NCBI RefSeq assembly: GCF_027620315.1
Contig: NZ_JAPNNL010000001.1
Coordinates: 44,071 to 108,070 of the forward strand
Source: Nonomuraea corallina
GTDB taxonomy: Bacteria > Actinomycetota > Actinomycetes > Streptosporangiales > Streptosporangiaceae
DNA: 64,000 nucleotides
Direction: 5' to 3'
Under the pieces are notes generated by a model. That model did no database searches, was not told the DNA's origin, and saw only the letters and a program-made list of their open reading frames with translations. Numbering within the stretch: the first letter of the stretch is position 1; each line of letters opens with the position of its first letter. Positions 33,029 to 40,245 of this stretch are shown here, piece by piece. The translations under genes and the position numbers were made by a program.

Positions 33029-34444
33029 TCACCCCGCGCACCCAGGCTTGGCGGTCAGCGCCGCGGCCCGGTAGTACGTGGCGATCCGGCACTTGCCCGC
33101 CGGGTGGGCGCAGCCAGCGTTGCCGTTCGGGGCGGTGGGGTCGTTCTTAACCCCGAACAGGTCGGCCATCTGCGCGATCGCCGCTCTGACGGTGGCCGGG
33201 TACTGGCTGCCGAACCAGACCTGGCGCATGACCCAGGCCACGCCGGCGTAGTCGGCCTGCCCCTCGCAGGACAGCCCGTCGGGATGCCCGCCGGTGGGCT
33301 CGCCGCCCTTGTGGTGGCCGATCTCGTGAGCAATCACCAGGGCGATGCCCTCGAGCTCGAGCGCCACGTCGCGGACCAGCCCGCCCTTGATGTCGACCCG
33401 GCGCTGGCCGGTGCCGCGTTCCACCCAGGCGTACGCGTTGACATCGTTGCTGGCCCAGTCGAGTGTGAAGCTGATGTCGTCGTAGAAGTGCCCGTGGTGC
33501 CCGAGCAGCCACTCGGTCCAGCTCCGCGACTGCGGGTCGTTGAACGCCCGCTTCGGCGCCGCGGCGCGCGCCTCCGCCTCCTCCGGCGGCAGGAACGGCA
33601 TCGCGTACGACGGAACCTCGATGCGGGTGGCGTCGGCCGGCACGAACACGCCGGTCTCGTCGATGTCGCGCAGGTTCGACCGTGATACCCGCAGGTGGGT
33701 GTCCCCGGTCGCAGCCCGGAACGACTCCGCCTGCTCGGGTGCCTTGAGGCAGGCGTCGCTGTGGCTGGCGATGTACTCCGGCGAGCCGATCACCGGCAGG
33801 TCCTCGTGCGACTCCACGAAGCTGAGCGAGGCGCCATTGCGGTTCTGCGGCCGGCGGTAGAACAGTTGCTGGGCGTAGTCGGCGCTGATCACTCCGTTGG
33901 TGTTGATCAGGTGGTCGTCCAGCGACGGACCCGGGTCGCCGACACTCGTGGCGATGTGGTGGAATCCGGCATGCATGTTGCCGATGTGCACCGACTTCAC
34001 GGGCACCGGGCCACCCTGGATGTCGAGGAGTTCGTCGCCGGGGGCGAGCCGGTCCGCGCGCTTGAGCTTGCGGTCCGACATGAGGAACAGGTGATCGCTC
34101 GTGACGGCGATCGACGTGTCCTTGTAGACGACCAGGACGGTGTACCGCTGCACCGCCACGCCGGGGGTGCCGTTGCTGAACTCGACCCGGACCGGGCGCC
34201 ACGACAGCGACGGCCCGCACGCGAGCACGGTGTCGCCGACGCGGAACTTCTCGATGGCCTGGAAGCTGCCGTCGCCGGTCTGCACCGGGGTCCCGAACGC
34301 CAGGCACGAGCACGTGCAGTAACAGCCGTCCGGGTGCTCCAGATCGAAAATCATGACGAGGTGGTTGACCTGCCACCCGTTCTTCTTGCAGATCTCGTTG
34401 ACACGTTCTTGTATGCCGCTGCAATGTCCGCAATCATCACTCAT
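33029..34444 (-). CDS. Hint (intein-like) domain protein fused to a zinc metallopeptidase
   Basis: 471 residues, ATG 34444 with an AAGAGGA SD. A 46-residue N-terminal segment contains C-G-H-C-S, a lone Cys and C-Y-C-T-C-S. The Hint domain starts at Cys47 (CLAFGTPVQTGDGSFQAIEK), has block B V-T115-S-D-H118, block F HHIATS (162-167) and block G H178-L-I-N-T-N183-G ending about residue 190. After a linker, a gluzincin-type site follows: H373-E-I-G-H377 and downstream E394-G-Q-A-D398. So splicing/cleavage chemistry and a protease are fused, with a Cys-rich N-extein that could be released. No signal peptide. First gene of a three-gene operon. Confidence 0.8.
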   Translation of the reverse strand: MSDDCGHCSGIQERVNEICKKNGWQVNHLVMIFDLEHPDGCYCTCSCLAFGTPVQTGDGSFQAIEKFRVGDTVLACGPSLSWRPVRVEFSNGTPGVAVQRYTVLVVYKDTSIAVTSDHLFLMSDRKLKRADRLAPGDELLDIQGGPVPVKSVHIGNMHAGFHHIATSVGDPGPSLDDHLINTNGVISADYAQQLFYRRPQNRNGASLSFVESHEDLPVIGSPEYIASHSDACLKAPEQAESFRAATGDTHLRVSRSNLRDIDETGVFVPADATRIEVPSYAMPFLPPEEAEARAAAPKRAFNDPQSRSWTEWLLGHHGHFYDDISFTLDWASNDVNAYAWVERGTGQRRVDIKGGLVRDVALELEGIALVIAHEIGHHKGGEPTGGHPDGLSCEGQADYAGVAWVMRQVWFGSQYPATVRAAIAQMADLFGVKNDPTAPNGNAGCAHPAGKCRIATYYRAAALTAKPGCAG

Positions 34445-34729
34445 GATGATCCTCTTCTTTCCGTTCCGTTGCTTTTATCTCCACCTTTTATCTACGATTC
34501 GCCGGATTTCCGGTGTACGGGGGAGACCGTGGGCGTTGCTCGCCTGCGCGCAACTGTGCTGAAATATGTGGAGATTCGCCCATGTCACTGACCGTAAGCC
34601 CGCTCCGGTGTCCGGTCAAGGGACCGGCCGGGGCGGCGTCCCCAGCTATTTAGGTCGAATCGAGGACGCATTTCCCCTCAATCCGGAATGGGTGGGAACC
34701 CGGGATTGAAGGGTCCGCTGACTTCCGGA
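34445..34729. other. Lower-GC gap upstream of the Hint gene
   Basis: About 285 bases with pyrimidine-rich and AT-rich runs (cttctttccgttccgttgc) unlike the surrounding DNA. It holds the SD and presumably the promoter of the Hint operon. I see no gene; the composition supports foreign origin of the island. Confidence 0.4.
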
Positions 34730-35140
34730 CACGTGATCGGCGAAAGCGGCCATCGGATAGAAGCCGTAGTTTTTCTTCCAGGTCGGTGCAGTGTGTTGTT
34801 TGTCGGAGTGGGAGATGACGATGGTGGCGTCGAGGTCGACGATCACGGGCTGGTCGTCGGCTCCGAGGGCTCGGTGGCCGGCCAGCTGCCAGGCGCATTG
34901 GCGGGCTGTGGCGCGGGCGGCGCGGATGACCTTCAATGCGCAGACGGGGTCGGCGGCGAGCCGGTCGATCAGGCGCGAGACCGTCGGGTCGGAGGCGACC
35001 GGGCCGAACAGCTCGGGCTGGGAGCGCAGCATCGCGATGTCGGCCAGGCAATCTCCGCCGAGCGCCAGCGTGAGGGCCAGATCAGTGACGATCTTTGCGG
35101 AGTCGTGGGTCGCGCGGCTGAGTCGCCACCGCTCCAGCTG
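34730..35140 (-). mobile_element. IS1380-family transposase fragment
   Basis: The minus strand encodes an internal piece of an IS1380-type transposase: ATHDSAKIVTDLALTLALGG, DCLADIAMLRSQPELFGPVA, SDPTVSRLIDRLAADP, and VIVDLDATIVISHSDKQHTAPTWKKNYGFYPMAAFADH, where the DLDATIV Asp is the first catalytic residue. Homology stops after FADH at about 34730 and begins at about 35140, so both ends are missing; the rest of the DDE domain is gone. It abuts an integrase tail on the other strand exactly at the upstream breakpoint. Confidence 0.75.
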
Positions 35141-35281
35141 CATCCGCGCGTGGCTATGCGCATCCTGCGTCACTCGCAGATCTCGATGACCATGGATATC
35201 TACACTCAGATCCCCAGCCCCGAAACCCTTAAGGCGCTTGACCGGCTCAATCAGAGCCTCGACCGTTCAAGCGAGACATAA
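35141..35281 (+). pseudogene. Tyrosine recombinase (integrase) C-terminal fragment
   Basis: 47 codons reading HPRVAMRILRHSQISMTMDIYTQIPSPETLKALDRL, the end of a phage/ICE integrase: the H-P-R and L-x-H-S boxes and the nucleophilic Tyr (DIY) are present, everything upstream is lost. The break coincides with the IS1380 fragment at 35140. It is followed by a hairpin terminator and lies 1.1 kb from tRNA-Arg, consistent with a decayed integrated element. Confidence 0.7.
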
Positions 35282-35303
35282 CTAATCTTTCGGTACCACT
35301 TAT

Positions 35304-35331
35304 AGGCCCTCTGGGATATCCCAGGGGGCCT
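35304..35331 (+). terminator. Hairpin after the integrase remnant
   Basis: AGGCCCTCTGGGATA (35304-35318) pairs with TATCCCAGGGGGCCT (35317-35331) with a single T-G wobble: a 14-15 bp stem with minimal loop. Its sequence resembles the tRNA-Arg terminator at 36358. Confidence 0.6.
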
Positions 35332-35477
35332 ACGTGTTTGTCCACCCGATCCGTCATAACCGAAGGGATATGCCGGACTGGCTACGGTGGTCATTTCACT
35401 TCTCGCTGGTTGTGGTTCAAAAGAATGGGGCCTCCGGTGAGGCGCCAGTTCACTAGGCTGGACGAGGCGGAGAGCGA

Positions 35478-36263
35478 ATGACGCACCCTGTGATCTGCGA
35501 GCGGGCCAAGGGGCATTACTGCGGATGCTCCGCCTGTGGAGGGGCACAGCACGGCTGGACCAACGGTCTCTCGTTGGCCCGAGACCCCTCTCCCGTTGCT
35601 CGTCAAAAGGCAAGAGACGACAGTGACCTTGCCTGGGCCAAAACCCGGCCCCCCGTAGGGCGGCGCAAGCCATCCAGGGACAGACAGGCGGCAGCCACCG
35701 ATAGCGCCACGGTCGACCTCGTTGACTGGCTATCCGAAAACCCGGACACCATCGACCGCATCCAGGAAATCGGAGACATCCTCGCCGGCCCCGTGATCCA
35801 GGAGCTCGATAAGAAGTTCGGCGGGAGCAGGCCACGAGAGGCCAGGAGGCAACTCAACAGTGATTTATGGTGCGACCTTCTCGTCGCCGTGGCCGAGGCT
35901 ATCGAAAAACTTTCGAAGGCCATGGACCGAATCCCGGGGTACGTGACGACGGTCATCCTGCAGTCCCGGAAGGCCGAGGGTCGCAGCGTTCTGCTCGATG
36001 CTTTGGTGGGTCTCGCCGTACGGACAGCATGGGGGCCCATCAAGAGCATGATCCACACGACGGGGATCGAGGAGATCCAACGAGGATGCCGGATCCTCGC
36101 CGTCCTGATCTGTCCCGCGCCCGAGAATCACAAGGCCGTTCAGGACGGCGCCCTCCTTCCCTTGGCGAAGGAGGGACTGTTGGAGACCAGCAGGGAGCGG
36201 CTTGAGCAGGTCTTCCCCGAGGATTGGGTGCGCCGCCTACGAGAGGGCCTCGACGGCGCCTGA
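35478..36263 (+). CDS. Hypothetical protein with N-terminal Cys/His cluster
   Basis: 261 residues from ATG 35478. The N-terminus has a compact Cys motif (KGHYCGCSACGGAQHGW), followed by a basic, disordered segment to about residue 75 and a long helical region (VDWLSENPDTIDRIQEIGDILAGPVIQELDKKFG; LLVAVAEAIEKLSKAMDRIPGYVTTVILQ). GC content and codon use are lower than the chromosome average (aaa, gat, aga codons), matching the island. No family recognised; the Cys cluster could bind zinc. Transcription would end at the hairpin 36358-36390. Confidence 0.65.
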   Translation: MTHPVICERAKGHYCGCSACGGAQHGWTNGLSLARDPSPVARQKARDDSDLAWAKTRPPVGRRKPSRDRQAAATDSATVDLVDWLSENPDTIDRIQEIGDILAGPVIQELDKKFGGSRPREARRQLNSDLWCDLLVAVAEAIEKLSKAMDRIPGYVTTVILQSRKAEGRSVLLDALVGLAVRTAWGPIKSMIHTTGIEEIQRGCRILAVLICPAPENHKAVQDGALLPLAKEGLLETSRERLEQVFPEDWVRRLREGLDGA

Positions 36264-36357
36264 GTAGAGCGGCCGGCGTCCCGTCGGCATGAGCTGTCCG
36301 CCGGGGATCGGCTGTGTCGGGCTGCGCTGCTGTACGACGCTGCTGTACGGCCACGAA

Positions 36358-36390
36358 AAAGGCCCTCCGGGATGATCCCGGAGGGCCTTT
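36358..36390 (-). terminator. Intrinsic terminator of tRNA-Arg (bidirectional)
   Basis: AAAGGCCCTCCGGGA and TCCCGGAGGGCCTTT form a perfect 15-bp stem with a TGA loop; on the minus strand it is followed by TTTTT (36360-36356), giving a classic U-tract terminator 10 nt after the tRNA 3' end. It can also stop the plus-strand gene ending at 36263. Confidence 0.85.
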
Positions 36391-36399
36391 GACCTGAAG

Positions 36400-36472
36400 C
36401 GCGGCCGAGAGGACTCGAACCCCTAACCTTCTGATCCGTAGTCAGATGCTCTATCCATTGAGCTACGGCCGC
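36400..36472 (-). tRNA. tRNA-Arg (anticodon ACG)
   Basis: The minus strand folds as a standard cloverleaf: acceptor GCGGCCG/CGGCCGC, D arm AGCTCAATGGATAGAGC, anticodon stem-loop TCTGA-CTACGGA-TCAGA (ACG), T arm with GGTTCGAGTCC, discriminator G. CCA is not encoded. The 3' end faces the mosaic island (31.5-36.3 kb), a usual integration site for tyrosine-recombinase elements. Confidence 0.95.
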
Positions 36473-36529
36473 TCGCTGCGTAAGCAAGCATAGCGGGTCT
36501 TGAGCCGTACCTCGAACCAGTTACGGCAA

Positions 36530-37138
36530 TCATGACCGCATGGGCTCCTCCTTCCCCGGCCAGATCGTCTGGCTGACCGGCCAGATCAGGGCGATCAGCG
36601 GGACTTTGGCCGCCTGCCCGAGGAACTCGTACAGCGGCCCCATCCGCTCCGGCGCGCCGACGAGCAGCCCCAGGATCAGCACGATCCCCCAGGCGAGGCC
36701 GTACGCGAGGACGATCCGCAGCCAGAAGATCCACTCGTAGCGGGTCCTGGCGGGGCCGCGCTTGGGCGGGCGTGGGGGCGGGGGGCCGCCGCCGAAGCGG
36801 TGGTGGAATCTGGCGTCGGCCCATTTGAGGGTGCTATGGCCGAACACGATCGAGTAGGCGAGGTACGCGGCCGCGAGGCCGTGCTTGAAGTCCGCCGTCG
36901 CGCCGCCGCGGATGTCGACGACCGCCGCGGCGAGCAGGATCACGTCCAGCAGGGGGACGCTGACCAGGAGGGCGGTGCTGAGGGCGCGGCGGTTCCAGAG
37001 GTAGCGGCAGGCGAGTCCGAGGCCGAGCAGGACCCAGAACCCGATTTCGCAGGCGATGATGACGGCGACGATCACACTGTCCAGTCTGGCGTTCCGTGAG
37101 GCAGAAACATCCTCTTGGGGAACGGCCTGTGGATACAT
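36530..37138 (-). CDS. Integral membrane protein, hypothetical
   Basis: Up to 202 residues with five spans (SVIVAVIIACEIGFWVLLGLGLACRY; ALLVSVPLLDVILLAAAVVDI; GLAAAYLAYSIVFGHSTLKWAD; EWIFWLRIVLAYGLAWGIVLILGLLV; LGQAAKVPLIALIWPVSQTIW) and a basic Pro-rich loop (GGGPPPPRPPKRGPARTRYEW). The start is uncertain: ATG 37138 lies inside a 13-bp inverted repeat, and GTG 37075 begins just before the first span. Divergent from a sensor kinase gene with that repeat between them. Family not recognised. Confidence 0.75.
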   Translation of the reverse strand: MYPQAVPQEDVSASRNARLDSVIVAVIIACEIGFWVLLGLGLACRYLWNRRALSTALLVSVPLLDVILLAAAVVDIRGGATADFKHGLAAAYLAYSIVFGHSTLKWADARFHHRFGGGPPPPRPPKRGPARTRYEWIFWLRIVLAYGLAWGIVLILGLLVGAPERMGPLYEFLGQAAKVPLIALIWPVSQTIWPGKEEPMRS

Positions 37139-37158
37139 CGAAGTGTGTATCCACAGGC
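37125..37158. promoter_or_regulatory. Perfect 13-bp inverted repeat in the divergent gap
   Basis: GCCTGTGGATACA (37125-37137) and TGTATCCACAGGC (37146-37158) are perfect complements separated by 8 bp, 43 bp before the kinase start. Each arm contains a DnaA-box-like GTATCCACA (one mismatch to TTATCCACA). Either an operator for the divergent genes or a pair of inverted DnaA sites. Confidence 0.55.
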
Positions 37159-37200
37159 GGCCCCGCGAAGGATTCACCCGGTCGCGCGAGGTGGTGGGAT

Positions 37201-38340
37201 GTGGGCATGAACCGCGTGCCGTTGTGGGCCGGCCTGGCCTTCCTCGTGGGGCTGGTCCTGATCGGGGCCGGGGCCCGCATCGAGCGCGACGTGCCCGAGT
37301 GGTTGCTGGTCATCCCGCTGGCGATCACCTGCCTGGCCGTGCTGCTGCGTTACCGGTCGCCGCTCGGCTCGCTGGGGCTGGGCACGGTGGGGTTCGTCAT
37401 GGACGTGCTGGTGGGGCCGTCTCTGGGGACGATGCTGGTCTACACCGACAATCTGTACGCCGCCGCGCTCTACGGGCCGGCCCGGTTCTCCCGCTGGCTG
37501 CTCGCGATCACGGCGGTGACGGCGGTGGGGTTCGGGGCGGTGACGGGGTTCCTGTGGTCCGACTGGCGGGCGCTCGCGCTCAACATGGTCCAGGTGGGGC
37601 TGATCCTGGTCACTCCGGTGACCACGGCCCAGATCCTGCGCCAGCACCGCGACCAGGCGGCGGCCGAGCGGGCCAGGGCCGAGCAGGTGGCGCGGCTGGC
37701 GGAGCTCGACCGTCAGGCGGCCATCACGGCGGAGCGGACGCGGATGGCGCGCGAGCTGCACGACATGATCGCCAACCATTTCAGCGCCATCGCCATCCAG
37801 TCCACCGCCGCGCTGTCCCGCAAGGACCTCGATCCGGCGACCGTGCGGACGATCATGGAGTCCGTACGGGAGAACAGTGTGAAGGGCATGGCCGAGATGC
37901 GTTCCATGATCGGGCTGCTGCGGCAGGAAGGCGACGAGGGTGAGGCCATGCGTCATCGGCTGCGGGACGCCGAGGGCCTGGTGGAGCGGTCGAGACAGGC
38001 CGGCCTGACCACCGAGCTGCGCGTCGAGGGGCGGCCGCGCGACCTGTCCGTGCCGGTCGATCTGGCGGCCTTCCGGATCCTCCAGGAGGCACTGACCAAC
38101 GCGCTCAAACACGGTGACCCGCCGGCCAGGGTTCGGCTGGCGTACGAGGACGACCAGGTGTCGATCACCGTGGACAACCCGTTGGGCGAGCGGGACCGGC
38201 GGCTGCCGGGGGCCGGTGCGGGGCTGGTGGGGATGAAGGAGCGGGCCAACCTCGTGGGCGGGACGTTCGAGGCGGGCCCGCACGAGAACGGCTGGCGGGT
38301 CGCGGCCACGTTCCCGGCGCCGGAAGGTCAGGCCACGTGA
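37201..38340 (+). CDS. Sensor histidine kinase (NarL-partner type)
   Basis: 379 residues from GTG 37201, six bases after GAGGTGG; ATG 37207 is an alternative. Six N-terminal hydrophobic spans to about residue 145, a coiled coil (DQAAAERARAEQVARLAELDRQAA), the HisKA_3 box RMARELHDMIANHFSAIAIQ with His187, and an HATPase with FRILQEALTNALKHG and a degenerate G box GAGLVGMKERANLVGGTF. Upstream of a NarL-type regulator after a 99-bp gap; together a two-component system of unknown signal. Confidence 0.87.
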   Translation: MGMNRVPLWAGLAFLVGLVLIGAGARIERDVPEWLLVIPLAITCLAVLLRYRSPLGSLGLGTVGFVMDVLVGPSLGTMLVYTDNLYAAALYGPARFSRWLLAITAVTAVGFGAVTGFLWSDWRALALNMVQVGLILVTPVTTAQILRQHRDQAAAERARAEQVARLAELDRQAAITAERTRMARELHDMIANHFSAIAIQSTAALSRKDLDPATVRTIMESVRENSVKGMAEMRSMIGLLRQEGDEGEAMRHRLRDAEGLVERSRQAGLTTELRVEGRPRDLSVPVDLAAFRILQEALTNALKHGDPPARVRLAYEDDQVSITVDNPLGERDRRLPGAGAGLVGMKERANLVGGTFEAGPHENGWRVAATFPAPEGQAT

Positions 38341-38439
38341 TCCATACCCGGTGATGGAGGCACAGGCCGGCAGCGGTTCTTACGCGGGCGGGTGGCGAGG
38401 CGCGCCCCGGGCAAGCGGGTGAAGGGCGAGGTGGGTTGA

Positions 38440-39075
38440 GTGGGCATCAAGGTGCTGGTGGCTGACGATCACGCGGCGGTGCGGGCCGGGATCGTGCTGA
38501 TCCTCGAAGGGGCCGGCGACATCCAGGTGGTCGGGGAGGCGGCCGACGGGGTGGAGGCGGTCGCCATGGCGCGCGAGCTGCGGCCCGACGTGGTGCTGAT
38601 GGACATCCGGATGCCGCGGATGGACGGGATCTCGGCCACCGCCGAGCTGGTGGGGATCACCGACGTGCTGGTTCTGACGACGTTCGACGTGGACGAGTAC
38701 GTGTTCGGCGCGCTGCGGGCCGGCGCCGCCGGGTTCCTGTTGAAGAACACCGACGCGGAGGCCCTGGTCGACGCGGTGCGGTTGGTGGCCGCGGGCGACG
38801 GGCTGATCTCGCCAGGGGTGACGCGCAAGCTGATCAGGGCGTTCGCGGAGCAGGCGCCGGCGCGGCGGGAGCCGGTCGACCCGAAGACGTTGACGCCCCG
38901 TGAGCGGGAGGTGCTGGCGTGCATCGGGCGGGGGCTGTCCAACGCGGAGATCGCCAAGGAGCTCGACATGGCGGAGGCCACGACGAAGACGCACGTCAGC
39001 CGGGTCCTCGGCAAGCTGGGCCTGAAGAGCCGGGTGCAGGCGGCCATCTATTACTCGGGGGACGCGGCACCGTAA
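38440..39075 (+). CDS. NarL/LuxR family response regulator
   Basis: 211 residues from GTG 38440 (SD GGCGAGGTGGG). Receiver with Asp9-Asp10, phosphoacceptor Asp55 (VVLMDIRMPRMDG), Thr-Thr switch (LTTFD) and Lys in FLLKNT; output LuxR HTH (LTPREREVLACIGRGLSNAEIAKELDMAEATTKTHVSRVLGKLGL). Partner of the kinase at 37201. Only 10 bp separate its stop from the small membrane protein gene after it, so that gene may be in its operon. Confidence 0.92.
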   Translation: MGIKVLVADDHAAVRAGIVLILEGAGDIQVVGEAADGVEAVAMARELRPDVVLMDIRMPRMDGISATAELVGITDVLVLTTFDVDEYVFGALRAGAAGFLLKNTDAEALVDAVRLVAAGDGLISPGVTRKLIRAFAEQAPARREPVDPKTLTPREREVLACIGRGLSNAEIAKELDMAEATTKTHVSRVLGKLGLKSRVQAAIYYSGDAAP

Positions 39076-39085
39076 GGTGGGCGCC

Positions 39086-39397
39086 GTGAGCATGCCACCG
39101 CCTCAGCAGCCCCGGTCCACCGGTGTGGTCGTGGGACTCGCGGCCCTCGGAGTCTTCGCCTATGTCGTGTTCAACGTCGTGGTGGGATTCATCGCCGTGT
39201 CGTTGGCCACCCCCGCGGTGCTGGGCGTGGCCGCGGGCTTCCTGTTCCTGGGCGCCATCGGCGGCGGGGTGGGTCTGCTGCTGGTGCGCACACCGTGGGC
39301 CAAAGGGCTGGGCCTGGGATTGATGATCGGCTGGGCGTTGGTGTCCATCGTGTCGGCCGGCTGGTGCACGGGGCTCAACCCGGGGCTGTACGCCTGA
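39086..39397 (+). CDS. Small integral membrane protein
   Basis: 103 residues from GTG 39086 with AAGGTGGGCGCC as SD (an earlier GTG at 39077 is possible). Three spans: VVVGLAALGVFAYVVFNVVVGFI, LGVAAGFLFLGAIGGGVGLLLV and LGLGLMIGWALVSIVSAGW. Proline-rich N-terminus. Follows the NarL regulator by 10 bp. No family recognised. Confidence 0.7.
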   Translation: MSMPPPQQPRSTGVVVGLAALGVFAYVVFNVVVGFIAVSLATPAVLGVAAGFLFLGAIGGGVGLLLVRTPWAKGLGLGLMIGWALVSIVSAGWCTGLNPGLYA

Positions 39398-39456
39398 GCG
39401 TCAGGCGGGCGTCCACCGGCGGCTCCCCAGCCTGGCCGGCGGTCGAGAGGGAGAAG

Positions 39457-40245
39457 ATGACGACACCACCGGGCAGCACTCCCCTGGGCATCGATTCGGT
39501 TATGGCGCGTGACATGCCGTTGCACGAGATCTTCGTCGGCCTCGGCGTCGCGGTCGCCTCGGTGGTGTTCTTCCTGGAGGCCCGCAGAAGGGGCGCGCTG
39601 CACGAGCAGTCGCTGATCGCCGTCACCGGCGCGCTGGTCGGCGGCGCCATCGGCATGCGCCTGGCCGGCTGGCTGGAGACGTTCGACCTGCGGCACCTGT
39701 GGCTGTATGGGTCGCGCAGCGTGCTGGGCGGGCTGACCGGCGCGTACCTCGGGGTCCTGGTCGCCAAGCGGATCATCGGTTACCGGGAGCGGACGGGTGA
39801 CCTGTTCGCTCCGGCGGTGGCGCTCGGCATGGCGGTGGGCCGGATCGGCTGTCACCTGACGGAGGCGCCGGGCCGGCCGACGGGCCTGCCGTGGGGGATC
39901 CACGCCCCGGCGAGCACGCCCGACTGCCCCGGCTGCCTGGCGGGCCAGGCGATGCATCCGTCGTTCCTGTACGAGATCGTGTTCGACCTGGTCGCGTTCG
40001 CCGCGCTGGTGTGGGCGCGGGGACGGCTGACCCGGCCGGGTGAGCTGTTCACGCTGTACGTCGCGGCGTACGCGGGCTTCCGGTTCCTGGTGGAGTTCAC
40101 CAGGGCGAACGACGTGCTGTGGCTGGGGCTGACAGGCCCGCAGTGCTTCCTCCTGCCGGGGATGCTGCTGCTCGGGCTGAGGCTCGGGTACGGGTGGCGG
40201 CGCGGTTACTACGATGCCCTCTTCAGGCGGAAGGTGATGACATGA
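39457..40245 (+). CDS. Prolipoprotein diacylglyceryl transferase (Lgt)-like membrane protein
   Basis: 262 residues, ATG 39457 after GAGAGGGAGAAG. Seven or so spans. The Lgt signature is recognisable but altered: GMAVGRIGCHLTEAPGRPTGLPWG (Lgt has GRIGNFxNGE) followed by HPSFLYEIVFDL (Lgt HPTQLYE) and YAGFRFLVEFTR. The His/Arg positions are kept but the Asn-Gly-Glu element is replaced. Housekeeping Lgt moves diacylglycerol to lipoprotein Cys; this paralogue more likely handles a lipid or glycerophospholipid in another way. Overlaps the radical SAM gene by ATGA; first gene of a three-gene operon. Confidence 0.82.
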   Translation: MTTPPGSTPLGIDSVMARDMPLHEIFVGLGVAVASVVFFLEARRRGALHEQSLIAVTGALVGGAIGMRLAGWLETFDLRHLWLYGSRSVLGGLTGAYLGVLVAKRIIGYRERTGDLFAPAVALGMAVGRIGCHLTEAPGRPTGLPWGIHAPASTPDCPGCLAGQAMHPSFLYEIVFDLVAFAALVWARGRLTRPGELFTLYVAAYAGFRFLVEFTRANDVLWLGLTGPQCFLLPGMLLLGLRLGYGWRRGYYDALFRRKVMT

